This document shows positions 34,801-41,969 of a stretch of 64,000 bases of DNA, piece after piece (positions within the stretch are counted from its first letter, which is position 1; every line of letters starts with the position of its first letter). The notes below the pieces were generated by a model. The model made no database searches, was not told the origin of the DNA, and was given only the letters and a program-made list of their open reading frames with translations. The DNA lies in assembly GCF_022867795.2 (NCBI RefSeq), contig NZ_CP107006.1, positions 434,001 to 498,000 on the forward strand, in the 5' to 3' direction. The stretch comes from Chitinophaga horti. GTDB lineage: Bacteria; Bacteroidota; Bacteroidia; Chitinophagales; Chitinophagaceae. Made by a program: the position numbers and the translations under genes.

Positions 34801-35724
34801 ACCAACATCAAACGTTTTCATAAGGGTGCATTTTACCTGGCCGAACAATTAGGGTTGGATGTGTTGCCAATCATATTACACGGTACCGCCTACACGATGT
34901 CGAAAAGTGATTTTTTACTAAAAGATGGAACGGTGACCGTGAAATACCTGCCGCGCATCCCGCAGAGCGATTCTTCATGGGGTGAAGGGTATGCCGCAAG
35001 AACAAAATCCATCAGCAAATATTTTAAGAAGGAATATGAACAGCTGCGCGCCGAAACAGAAGTGCCGAAGTACTTCCGCGAGCAGATGATCTACAACTAT
35101 ATTTACAAAGGCCCGGTGCTGGAATGGTACATGCGCATCAAAACGAAACTGGAAAACAATTACGAACTCTTTAACCAGCTAGTACCTAAACAGGGGAAGG
35201 TGCTGGATATCGGGTGTGGATACGGTTTCCTGAGTTATATGCTGAACTGGGCAGGGCCCGGCCGTCATGTGACCGGCGTGGACTATGACGAAGACAAAAT
35301 TGCTACGGCCAGTCACGGTTACCTGCGTAACGAAAATATCAACTTTGTACATGCAGATGTGACCCAATACGCGTTTGGTCACTACGACACTTTCATCATC
35401 AGCGATGTACTGCATTACCTGAAATCCGAAGATCAGGGACAGCTGATCGTCCGCTGCATCGAACACCTGAACCCAGGCGGCAGTATCATCATTCGGGATG
35501 GCGATGCCGAACTGGAAGAGCGACACAAGGGGACCAAACTCACTGAATTATTTTCTACCAAAATACTGGGTTTCAATAAGAGCGAAAATCAGTTATCGTT
35601 TCTGAAAGCCTCGACTATTCGCGCGCTGGCGGCTAAACACGGCGTCTCCGTAGAACAGATTGATAACACGAAATTTACTTCCAATATCATTTTTGTACTA
35701 AAGCATGAACAAACGCTCATTTGA
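31870..35724 (+). CDS. MMPL/RND exporter fused to PlsC acyltransferase and SAM methyltransferase
   Basis: A 1284-residue three-domain protein. Residues 1-830 are an MMPL/RND-type transporter with an N-terminal membrane helix (about 14-34), two large periplasmic loops and two blocks of five helices (about 265-420 and 655-850, the second including FGLGDDYSIFTMDGLL). Residues about 880-1085 are a PlsC-type acyltransferase with NHQSFLDI near 902 and PEGTRSPD near 970. Residues about 1085-1284 are a class I methyltransferase with VLDIGCGYGFLSYM near 1110. Exporters occur in all aryl polyene clusters; the fusion of all three activities in one chain suggests acylation, methylation and export act on one substrate. 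The frame is uninterrupted. It overlaps the next gene by 20 bases. Confidence 0.9.
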   Translation: MGNFFIAIYNFFNKRKTLLWLCAALSFAFVAFFASRIKLEEDITRILPRDQKIDRLQQFLQSSRFADKLVVTISQKDTSAAADPDSLTAFAAALSEQAQAQWQPYIKTIQAQTDDAAMLEVMGAIRENLPIFLEEKDYQRIDTLITTTQLQQTLASNYNTLLSPAGMVMKQMIRQDPVGISWLGVKKLQQLQYDEQFDLYDNFVVTKDLRHLMIFITPSNPPGATGKNAVFLAGLDKLVDSLHRVYPGVEASYFGATAVSVGNAQQLRQDTMFTQGITVVLLVILIGLFFRRKRAPLLVMMPVVFGGLFSLAMVYFVQGSISVIALGGGCVVLGIAVNYSLHVFNHYRHLPDIRLVLKDLSLPMTIGGLTTIGGFLCLQFVKSPMLQDTGLFAACSLIGASLFSLIFLPHFIVLGKQRQVAASHNIIDRLAAYRPERNKYLVYGILALTVVFFFTMRKVGFESDMMRMNFMPDKLKIAEDKLNRINQYAAQNIYLLSEGKTLDEALQHREALSSELSKLVQDGAVKKVSGVGGLLLSEAGQRARIARWNAYWTPGKKQQLLAALKAEAAQYKFKPEAFAPFEALLDKSYSTLSAETSGLLQTGFLGDFITRQGNAASVVTILKADPAKKQDVYASLDGRANTVIFDKQYTANRLAEVIQEEFNSIAWMTGVLVFVALLISYGRIELALITFIPMMLSWVWILGIMGLFGIKFNIVNIILSTFIFGLGDDYSIFTMDGLLQEYRTGGKHLPSFKSSIFFSAITTMLGLGVLIFAKHPSLRSIALISIIGIGCVVLISQVMIPFLFNWLITNRVKKGRAPWTLHGWSKSVFSLTYFALGSWIMTLIGWIFIRFNPVKSEKIKFTYHVLLSKFTWSVLHIMVNVKKRRINPMNEQLKKPAVIISNHQSFLDILASTMYHPQVILLTNEWVWKSPIFGAVVRMADYYPVAEGAEGSVDKIREKVKLGYSVVVYPEGTRSPDTNIKRFHKGAFYLAEQLGLDVLPIILHGTAYTMSKSDFLLKDGTVTVKYLPRIPQSDSSWGEGYAARTKSISKYFKKEYEQLRAETEVPKYFREQMIYNYIYKGPVLEWYMRIKTKLENNYELFNQLVPKQGKVLDIGCGYGFLSYMLNWAGPGRHVTGVDYDEDKIATASHGYLRNENINFVHADVTQYAFGHYDTFIISDVLHYLKSEDQGQLIVRCIEHLNPGGSIIIRDGDAELEERHKGTKLTELFSTKILGFNKSENQLSFLKASTIRALAAKHGVSVEQIDNTKFTSNIIFVLKHEQTLI

Positions 35725-37219
35725 TGTCGTCATCATTGGTAGCGGCCTTGGCGGCCTGTTTTGCGGAGCTATTCTCAGCAAACATGGTTATCGTGTATGT
35801 ATATTGGAAAAGAACAAACAGATCGGCGGCTGCCTGCAAACCTTCAGTCGCGATAAGGTGCTGTTCGATAGTGGCGTGCATTATATCGGCGGACTGGCAG
35901 CGGGACAAACGCTTTACAAGCTGTTTCGTTATGCCGGCATCATGGACAAACTGAACATCGAACGCCTGGACGATAAAGGCTTTGATCGCATCGTTTTCGA
36001 TGGTGATCCGGTGGAATACAGGATGGGGCAGGGGTACGAGCAGTTCATCAAAGGTCTTTGTGAGCAATTTCCTGGTGAGGAAGATGCGATAAACGCTTAT
36101 TGCAAAGCCATACAGGAAACCTGCGCCTGCTTTCCGCTATATAACCTCCGGACCGGTACGGCAGAAGAAAAGCAGTCGGTATTAGGCATCGATGCGTTTG
36201 AATTTATCAGCAGTCTGACAAGGAACAATAAACTGCGGCAGGTGCTCGCAGGTAATAATCTTTTGTACGCAGGGGTGGCAGGCAAAACGCCGTTCTACGT
36301 GCATGCACTGATTACGAACAGTTACATCGAAAGCGCCTGGCGCTGTGTGAACGGTGGCTCGCAGATCGGGAAATACCTTTCACGGGTAATTACCGAAAAC
36401 GGCGGCGTCATTGAACGGTATAAAGAAGTGATAAAGATCACCGAAGAAAACCGTGCAGTAACGCATGTAACCATCGCCGGTGGCGAACAAATCGCAGCGA
36501 AACATTTCATATCGAATGTACATCCGTTGCGAACCATGCAGCTGCTCGACAGCGACATGATCCGCGGGGCTTACCGCACCCGGTTGCAATCGCTGGAAAA
36601 TTCCATGTCCTGTTTGATGCTGAACATCGCGCTCAAGCCGGGCAGTTTCCCGTATTACAACTATAACCTGTACCTCCACCAGTCAGATAATGCCTGGTCG
36701 GCGGTAAACTATACACCCGACACCTGGCCTGGCTCGGTAGGCGTATACTTCCAGCATAACAGCCATAACGAAGGCTTTTCGGACGGTATTTCGGTGCTGG
36801 CTTATATGCGTTATGAGGAAGTGCAGCCATGGGCGCATACCTACAATGTCGTGTCGCGGGAAACGGATCGCGGGCCGGAGTACGAAACATTTAAGCGTGA
36901 AAAGGCGGAGAAGCTTATCAGCCTGCTGGAAAAGCGTTTCCCGGATTTACGGAATTGTATACAGTCGTACAGCGTAGGCACGCCGCTCACGTTACGTGAC
37001 TATATGGGCACCACCGACGGGTCGATGTATGGTATTATGAAAGACAGCCAGGACCCGATGCGGACGTTGATTTCGCCCCGCACCCGGGTGCCGAATTTGT
37101 ATCTTACCGGGCAAAACCTGAACTTGCACGGTATTCTGGGCGTAACGATCAGCGCTGTACTTACCTGCGGCGAGTTTATCGGCCTGGAATCTTTACTGGA
37201 AGCGATTAATAAGGAATAA
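35705..37219 (+). CDS. CrtI-like NAD(P)/FAD-dependent oxidoreductase
   Basis: A 504-residue flavoprotein of the phytoene desaturase/carotenoid isomerase/retinol saturase group. The FAD loop is VVIIGSGLGGLFCGA (9-23), followed by LEKNKQIGGCLQTF, and the C-terminal signature is NLYLTGQNLNLHGILG. Related proteins isomerise or saturate conjugated polyenes, so this enzyme could set double-bond geometry or oxidise the polyene chain. It may also act on the ring. The start lies inside the exporter gene. Confidence 0.82.
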   Translation: MNKRSFDVVIIGSGLGGLFCGAILSKHGYRVCILEKNKQIGGCLQTFSRDKVLFDSGVHYIGGLAAGQTLYKLFRYAGIMDKLNIERLDDKGFDRIVFDGDPVEYRMGQGYEQFIKGLCEQFPGEEDAINAYCKAIQETCACFPLYNLRTGTAEEKQSVLGIDAFEFISSLTRNNKLRQVLAGNNLLYAGVAGKTPFYVHALITNSYIESAWRCVNGGSQIGKYLSRVITENGGVIERYKEVIKITEENRAVTHVTIAGGEQIAAKHFISNVHPLRTMQLLDSDMIRGAYRTRLQSLENSMSCLMLNIALKPGSFPYYNYNLYLHQSDNAWSAVNYTPDTWPGSVGVYFQHNSHNEGFSDGISVLAYMRYEEVQPWAHTYNVVSRETDRGPEYETFKREKAEKLISLLEKRFPDLRNCIQSYSVGTPLTLRDYMGTTDGSMYGIMKDSQDPMRTLISPRTRVPNLYLTGQNLNLHGILGVTISAVLTCGEFIGLESLLEAINKE

Positions 37220-37230
37220 CATTGGAAAAG

Positions 37231-38904
37231 ATGAAAAAGCGCAGTAGCGGATGGCGTAGGTTGGGAAAGATCGTCCTGTGGACGATCGGCGTGCTGTTGA
37301 TATTGATTATAGCGCTGTGCATATATGTGGTGCGCGCGGGTAAAATGGACCCTCCGGTAATAGCGGATAAAACCCCGCTGCAATGGGAGCGAACGCAAAT
37401 TAGTCCGACCGCCTATACATTGGGCAACAGCTGGTTCCGTAAGAGCCAGAGTGGCTTGTTTGAATTATACGTGGAAGGCAAACCGTTTGAAAGGGGCGTA
37501 GCGTATGGCAAACTCTCTGCTGAGCTGGTGAAGCGGCAAGAGGATGTGTTTACCGCACAATTCAAAAAGATGGTGCCATCGGAGAGCTACCTTAAATTTC
37601 TTAAATACTTTATCGGCTTCTTTAACCGCCATTTGCTGGACCACGTAGTTGAAGAATACCAGCAGGAAATTTACGGCGTATCGCTTTCTGCCTCCGATCA
37701 ATACGATTTTATTGGCACCAACTTTCAGCGTATCATGAATTACCACGCCGCGCACGATATCGGGCACGCGTTGCAAAGCATGGCCCTTGTTGGTTGTACC
37801 TCTTTCGGTACCTGGAATGGCCGGTCTGCCGACAGCAACCTGATTATCGGCCGCAACTTTGATTTTTATGTGGGAGATGAGTTTGCAGAAGATAAGATCA
37901 TTGCTTTTTATCGCCCCGAGCAGGGACATAAATTTATGATGGTGACCTGGGCGGGCTTTACCGGCGTGGTATCCGGCATGAACGACCAGGGGCTGACCGT
38001 AACGATCAACGCGGCCAAGACAGATTATCCAACCGGCTCGGCAACGCCCGTGTCGCTCGTAGCCAGGGAAATACTGCAATATGCAGGCAACATTCAGCAG
38101 GCGTACGCCATTGCGAAGAAGCGTAAAATGTTCGTAGCAGAATCTTTCCTGATCGGCTCTGCAGCAGATAATCGCGCTGCCCTGATCGAGAAAACGCCTG
38201 ACACCATTGCCCTGTACGATCCTAAAGGCGACGAGATCACCTGTGCGAACCACTTCCAGAGCCCTGAGCTTTCCAAACTGGAGTCGAATGGCATACAAAT
38301 GAAAGAAAGCGCTTCTCCTTACCGCTATAAACGTTTGGCCGAGCTGCTGCAACGCAACGGCCCGAACACTGTCGAAAAAACGATCGGCATCCTGCGCGAT
38401 CAGCGTGGCCTGAACGACAGTAATATCGGGATGGGCAACGAAAAGGCCGTAAACCAGCTGATCGCCCACCACGCCATCGTGTTTGAGCCGAAGCAGCTGA
38501 AAGTATGGGTGTCGACCGCGCCATGGCAGTTAGGCGAATTCGTCGCTTATGATCTCAATAAAGTATTTGCCATGAAAGGGTTGCAAACCGATCATGAGAT
38601 ATGTGATAGTGCGAACATCGTTCCGGCCGATACCTTTTTGCTGACGCCGGATTACAAACGTTTCGTGGATTTCCGCCGGTTAAAGGCAGACATCAGCGAT
38701 GGAAAAGAGATTGATGTGAAACGTTTGATCGCCGATAACCCGGAGTACTACCATGCTTACGTGCTGGCAGGCGATTACCTGTACAAACGTAAACAATACC
38801 AGGCGGCGCTGCCTTATTACCAGCAGGCGCTTACGAAGGTAATTGCTACCAAAGCGGAGGAGGATCACATTCGTAAACAAATAGAAAGCATTCATAAAAA
38901 ATGA
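37231..38904 (+). CDS. C45-type Ntn hydrolase/acyltransferase
   Basis: A 557-residue protein with an N-terminal membrane helix (about 14-34) and a large domain of the acyl-CoA:6-aminopenicillanate acyltransferase (C45) type. The likely self-processing nucleophile is Cys189 in LVGCTSFGTWN, followed by IIGRNFDFYVG and TWAGFTGVVSGMNDQGL, typical of Ntn hydrolases. A C-terminal TPR-like stretch (about 500-550, YYHAYVLAGDYLYKRKQY) follows. It could cut or form an amide or ester on the product. ATG 37231 is preferred over TTG 37222. It ends in a 4-base overlap with acpS. Confidence 0.8.
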   Translation: MKKRSSGWRRLGKIVLWTIGVLLILIIALCIYVVRAGKMDPPVIADKTPLQWERTQISPTAYTLGNSWFRKSQSGLFELYVEGKPFERGVAYGKLSAELVKRQEDVFTAQFKKMVPSESYLKFLKYFIGFFNRHLLDHVVEEYQQEIYGVSLSASDQYDFIGTNFQRIMNYHAAHDIGHALQSMALVGCTSFGTWNGRSADSNLIIGRNFDFYVGDEFAEDKIIAFYRPEQGHKFMMVTWAGFTGVVSGMNDQGLTVTINAAKTDYPTGSATPVSLVAREILQYAGNIQQAYAIAKKRKMFVAESFLIGSAADNRAALIEKTPDTIALYDPKGDEITCANHFQSPELSKLESNGIQMKESASPYRYKRLAELLQRNGPNTVEKTIGILRDQRGLNDSNIGMGNEKAVNQLIAHHAIVFEPKQLKVWVSTAPWQLGEFVAYDLNKVFAMKGLQTDHEICDSANIVPADTFLLTPDYKRFVDFRRLKADISDGKEIDVKRLIADNPEYYHAYVLAGDYLYKRKQYQAALPYYQQALTKVIATKAEEDHIRKQIESIHKK

Positions 38905-39281
38905 TCACCGGGATAGGTACCGACATCGTGGAAGTAGAACGTGTAGCCGCCAAAATTGATAAAGGGCAGGGCTTCCGGGAGCTGGTGTTTACACCGCACG
39001 AGATCGGCTATTGCGAACTACAGGGCAGTAAGTACGAAAGTTATGCCGCCCGTTTTGCCGCCAAAGAAGCTTTTCTGAAGGCGCTTGGCACTGGCTATGG
39101 CCATGGTGGTGTCCATTTTTACGAGATTGAAATACGGAACGATGCGGCCGGAAAACCGGAAATCTATCTGATTGGTGACGCAGAAAAGCTTTATGCAGAA
39201 AGAAACATCAGGCAAGTATCTGTTTCCCTTTCGCATGTAAAAACGATGGCCACAGCCTTTGTGATCATCGAAGGATTTTAA
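38901..39281 (+). CDS. acpS: holo-[acyl-carrier-protein] synthase
   Basis: A 126-residue AcpS-type 4'-phosphopantetheinyl transferase with ITGIGTDIVEVERV at the N-terminus (metal Asp) and FAAKEAFLKALGTG in the middle (metal Glu). It activates the two carrier proteins of the cluster, and possibly the fatty acid ACP. Flexirubin clusters commonly carry such a gene. Start and stop are tightly packed: 4-base overlap upstream, 9 bases to the ligase. Confidence 0.9.
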   Translation: MITGIGTDIVEVERVAAKIDKGQGFRELVFTPHEIGYCELQGSKYESYAARFAAKEAFLKALGTGYGHGGVHFYEIEIRNDAAGKPEIYLIGDAEKLYAERNIRQVSVSLSHVKTMATAFVIIEGF

Positions 39282-39290
39282 AAGAAGGCT

Positions 39291-40583
39291 ATGTATATAC
39301 CCGATATAGAACTACAACCGAAAAGCAGGATCAAACAGTTCCAGGAAATGGAATTGCAACATTTGCTGGGCTACCTGCGCCAGTTTTCGCCATTTTACAA
39401 AGAATGGTTCGATCAGCACGGTGTAGATACAGGCAGCATTCGCACGCTGGAAGACCTGGTGAAGGTGCCGCCTGTGAGCAAAGAAGACCTGCAACAGCGC
39501 AACTGGGATTTCCTTTGCGTGGATAAAAGTAAGATCGCGGAATATACCACCACCTCGGGCACGCTGGGTAAACCGGTCGTGCTGCCGCTCACAGAAAAAG
39601 ATTTACAACGACTGAGTTATAACGAATACATTTCGTTCTCCTGCGCCAACGGCACGGACAGCGATATTTTTCAACTGATGCTCACACTGGACCGCCAGTT
39701 CATGGCAGGTATGGCTTACTACCAGGGTATTCGTCGCCTCGGAGCAGGCGTTTTACGCGTAGGCCCTGGCGTACCATCGCTGCAATGGGAAAACATACAA
39801 CGCATTCAGCCTACCACGATCGTGGCCGTTCCTTCTTTTATCCTAAAGTTGATGGCCTACGCCGAAGAACATCAGATCGACATTAACGCAAGCTCGATAA
39901 AGAAAGCCGTGTGCATCGGTGAAAACATCCGTAACGTAGATTTTTCGCTGAACGTGCTGGGACGTAAGATTACAGACAGCTGGAACATCCAGTTGTTTTC
40001 CACCTACGCCTCCACGGAAATGCAAACTGCGTTTACAGAATGTAACGCCGGCCAGGGCGGCCACCATCACCCCGAGCTGCTGATCGTAGAGCTCCTCGAT
40101 GATAACGACCAGCCGGTTGGTCCGGGCCAGCCGGGTGAAGTGACCATCACCACACTTGGCGTAGAGGCGATGCCGTTACTCCGCTACAAAACCGGCGATA
40201 TTTGTCAGTACGACGAAACGCCCTGCTCCTGCGGCCGGCAGACCCTCCGCTTATCACCGATCATCGGTCGCCGTAAACAGATGATCAAATACAAAGGCAC
40301 GACGCTTTATCCGCCTGCGCTGTTCGATTTGCTCAGCGATATGGAAGGCGTGAAGGAGTTTGTAGTAGAAGTATTTTCCAACGAAATAGGCACCGATGAA
40401 ATCCTACTGCACCTGCACACCACGGAGGAGTCGGAAGATATGGAACGTAAAGTTCGTTCGTACCTGCAGGGCAAACTTCGCGTAATACCACAGCTGCGCT
40501 ATTGCAGCATGCAGGAGTTATTGAAGATGCAATTCCCGGAGGGAAGCAGGAAGCCGGTGAAGTTTATTGATAACAGAAGGTGA
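39291..40583 (+). CDS. AMP-forming aryl ligase (phenylacetate-CoA ligase-like)
   Basis: A 430-residue adenylate-forming enzyme of the phenylacetate-CoA ligase branch. It has the P-loop YTTTSGTLGKPVVLP, the STYASTEMQTA core motif, the acidic YKTGDICQY block and a C-terminal lid with GRRKQMIKYKGTTLYPP. A zinc-type CSCGR lies just before the lid. In the pigment context it should activate 4-coumarate and load it on an ACP, the initiation step shown for flexirubin in Chitinophaga pinensis. It is the last gene of the cluster. Confidence 0.87.
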   Translation: MYIPDIELQPKSRIKQFQEMELQHLLGYLRQFSPFYKEWFDQHGVDTGSIRTLEDLVKVPPVSKEDLQQRNWDFLCVDKSKIAEYTTTSGTLGKPVVLPLTEKDLQRLSYNEYISFSCANGTDSDIFQLMLTLDRQFMAGMAYYQGIRRLGAGVLRVGPGVPSLQWENIQRIQPTTIVAVPSFILKLMAYAEEHQIDINASSIKKAVCIGENIRNVDFSLNVLGRKITDSWNIQLFSTYASTEMQTAFTECNAGQGGHHHPELLIVELLDDNDQPVGPGQPGEVTITTLGVEAMPLLRYKTGDICQYDETPCSCGRQTLRLSPIIGRRKQMIKYKGTTLYPPALFDLLSDMEGVKEFVVEVFSNEIGTDEILLHLHTTEESEDMERKVRSYLQGKLRVIPQLRYCSMQELLKMQFPEGSRKPVKFIDNRR

Positions 40584-40602
40584 TCGTCAGTTTTTCCCCG
40601 CT

Positions 40603-40760
40603 CGTCATCGCGAATGAAATGAAGCGAACCTCCGCTCCGGTCTCGCATGTAGTAAGTCTGGCAGTCGCAATCACTTGTGCGGAGACTGCATACGAGGGTG
40701 GCCGCGCTGCGCTCGCCATGACGGGAAATGAATAAGCCGCTGAAGTGAGTGACACAACGG
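40603..40760 (-). repeat. dispersed intergenic repeat, copy 2
   Basis: On the minus strand this carries the same three blocks as 7239-7394: 40736-40760, 40679-40690 and 40603-40638, in the same order and at about the same spacing. It fills the gap between the convergent ligase and DUF6702 genes. No coding frame of note is present. Confidence 0.75.
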
Positions 40761-40789
40761 CGGCTGAAAAAAGAACCAATGCTGGTCCC

Positions 40790-41272
40790 CTAAAAGTTAA
40801 ACTCCGCGTCTGCTTTTGGATTGTCGAGCTTGGTGCTTTTGCGCTCGTTTTTAACGATCACGTGCACCATATTAATTTGCGATTCGTGTGATTCGAACAG
40901 CAGGTCGTCTTTCAGGCGCAGCTTGTTCAGCGTGGCACCAGCAGGGGCTTCGAGGTAACACCAGGCGGCGTCTTCCTGGATTTCGTAGCCGAGGTAACGA
41001 AGGTTTACGGGTTTGCCGTCGGCTTGTAACACCAGGTGCTTTTTGATATAGTCCCCCGCGAGCGAGTCCACCAGCCGGCGATTGGTTGGCTTGATGATAT
41101 CAAAAGTTGTGTTGTAATTTTTCTTTAATGTGTTCTCAAAATCGTCTGCAAATATGCGGCAGCTTACTTCCAGCCGCTGTTTACCCGGATTGTGCTTGAT
41201 TTCCGTAACGCTCACATAAAACGGATGCAGGTAGAGTGGCAACAGCCATTTACAAAATAATAGCCCCATTTC
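40790..41272 (-). CDS. DUF6702 family protein
   Basis: A 160-residue protein starting MGLLFCKWLLPLYLHPFYVS. The segments HPFYVSVTEIKHN, LEVSCRIFADDFE and the final VKNERKSTKLDNPKAD match the DUF6702 family of Bacteroidota. The first 15 residues are hydrophobic and may act as a signal. The start at 41272 is chosen over ATG 41317, which would leave only 19 bases to the divergent gene. The family is commonly found beside HupE/UreJ and M1 peptidase genes, as here. The function is unknown. Confidence 0.75.
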   Translation of the reverse strand, partial: EMGLLFCKWLLPLYLHPFYVSVTEIKHNPGKQRLEVSCRIFADDFENTLKKNYNTTFDIIKPTNRRLVDSLAGDYIKKHLVLQADGKPVNLRYLGYEIQEDAAWCYLEAPAGATLNKLRLKDDLLFESHESQINMVHVIVKNERKSTKLDNPKADAEFNF

Positions 41273-41336
41273 TCCCAAATATTTTAAAAATTGATCTATT
41301 GTGGGTATAATTACCAAAATTATATAATTTTTAGCG

Positions 41337-41933
41337 ATGAGTGAGTTTGGGATGTATTTTCAATTAGGTTGGCAACATATTGCAGACCTGGAGGGTTACG
41401 ACCACATCCTGTTTATAGCCGCCCTGTGTGCTGTATACCTGCTGCGCGACTGGAAAAAGGTGCTGGTACTGGTAACGGCCTTCACTGTGGGGCATTCCGT
41501 GACCCTGGCGCTCAGCGTGCTGAACTTTATTAAAGTATCGTCTGCGCTGATCGAGTTCCTGATACCGGTGACGATCGTGATTACTGCTTTAACGAATATA
41601 TTCCGGAAGAATAAAGACGTAACGCCTGAGCGTGTGCAGTTGAGTTATTGGCTGGCGTTGTTTTTCGGCCTCGTGCACGGGATGGGTTTTTCCAACTACC
41701 TGAAAAGCTTACTGGGTACGGAAGGTAGTGTAGTGATGCCGCTGTTCGCATTTAACGTAGGCCTCGAGTTCGGACAACTGCTCATCGTTGCGGCAATTCT
41801 ACTGATAGCGGGCCTGGCGGTGAACTTCGGAAAAGTGAAGCGGCGCGACTGGACGTTGTTCCTTTCCTCCGCCATTTTCGGCATTGCGCTGATCATGACG
41901 ATCGAACGTTTTAATTTATTGATCAAAGGCTGA
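41337..41933 (+). CDS. HupE/UreJ-family membrane protein
   Basis: A 198-residue protein with about six membrane helices. It has the family blocks HIADLEGYDHILFI and FTVGHSVTLALS near the N-terminus and LFFGLVHGMGFSNYL in the middle. His and Asp residues inside the helices suggest metal binding; relatives are proposed nickel or cobalt permeases. It is divergent from the DUF6702 gene and is followed 36 bases later by the M1 peptidase gene. Confidence 0.85.
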   Translation: MSEFGMYFQLGWQHIADLEGYDHILFIAALCAVYLLRDWKKVLVLVTAFTVGHSVTLALSVLNFIKVSSALIEFLIPVTIVITALTNIFRKNKDVTPERVQLSYWLALFFGLVHGMGFSNYLKSLLGTEGSVVMPLFAFNVGLEFGQLLIVAAILLIAGLAVNFGKVKRRDWTLFLSSAIFGIALIMTIERFNLLIKG

Positions 41934-41969
41934 TCATCGACCATACAAACAAAATCTATTGCATCGTTT

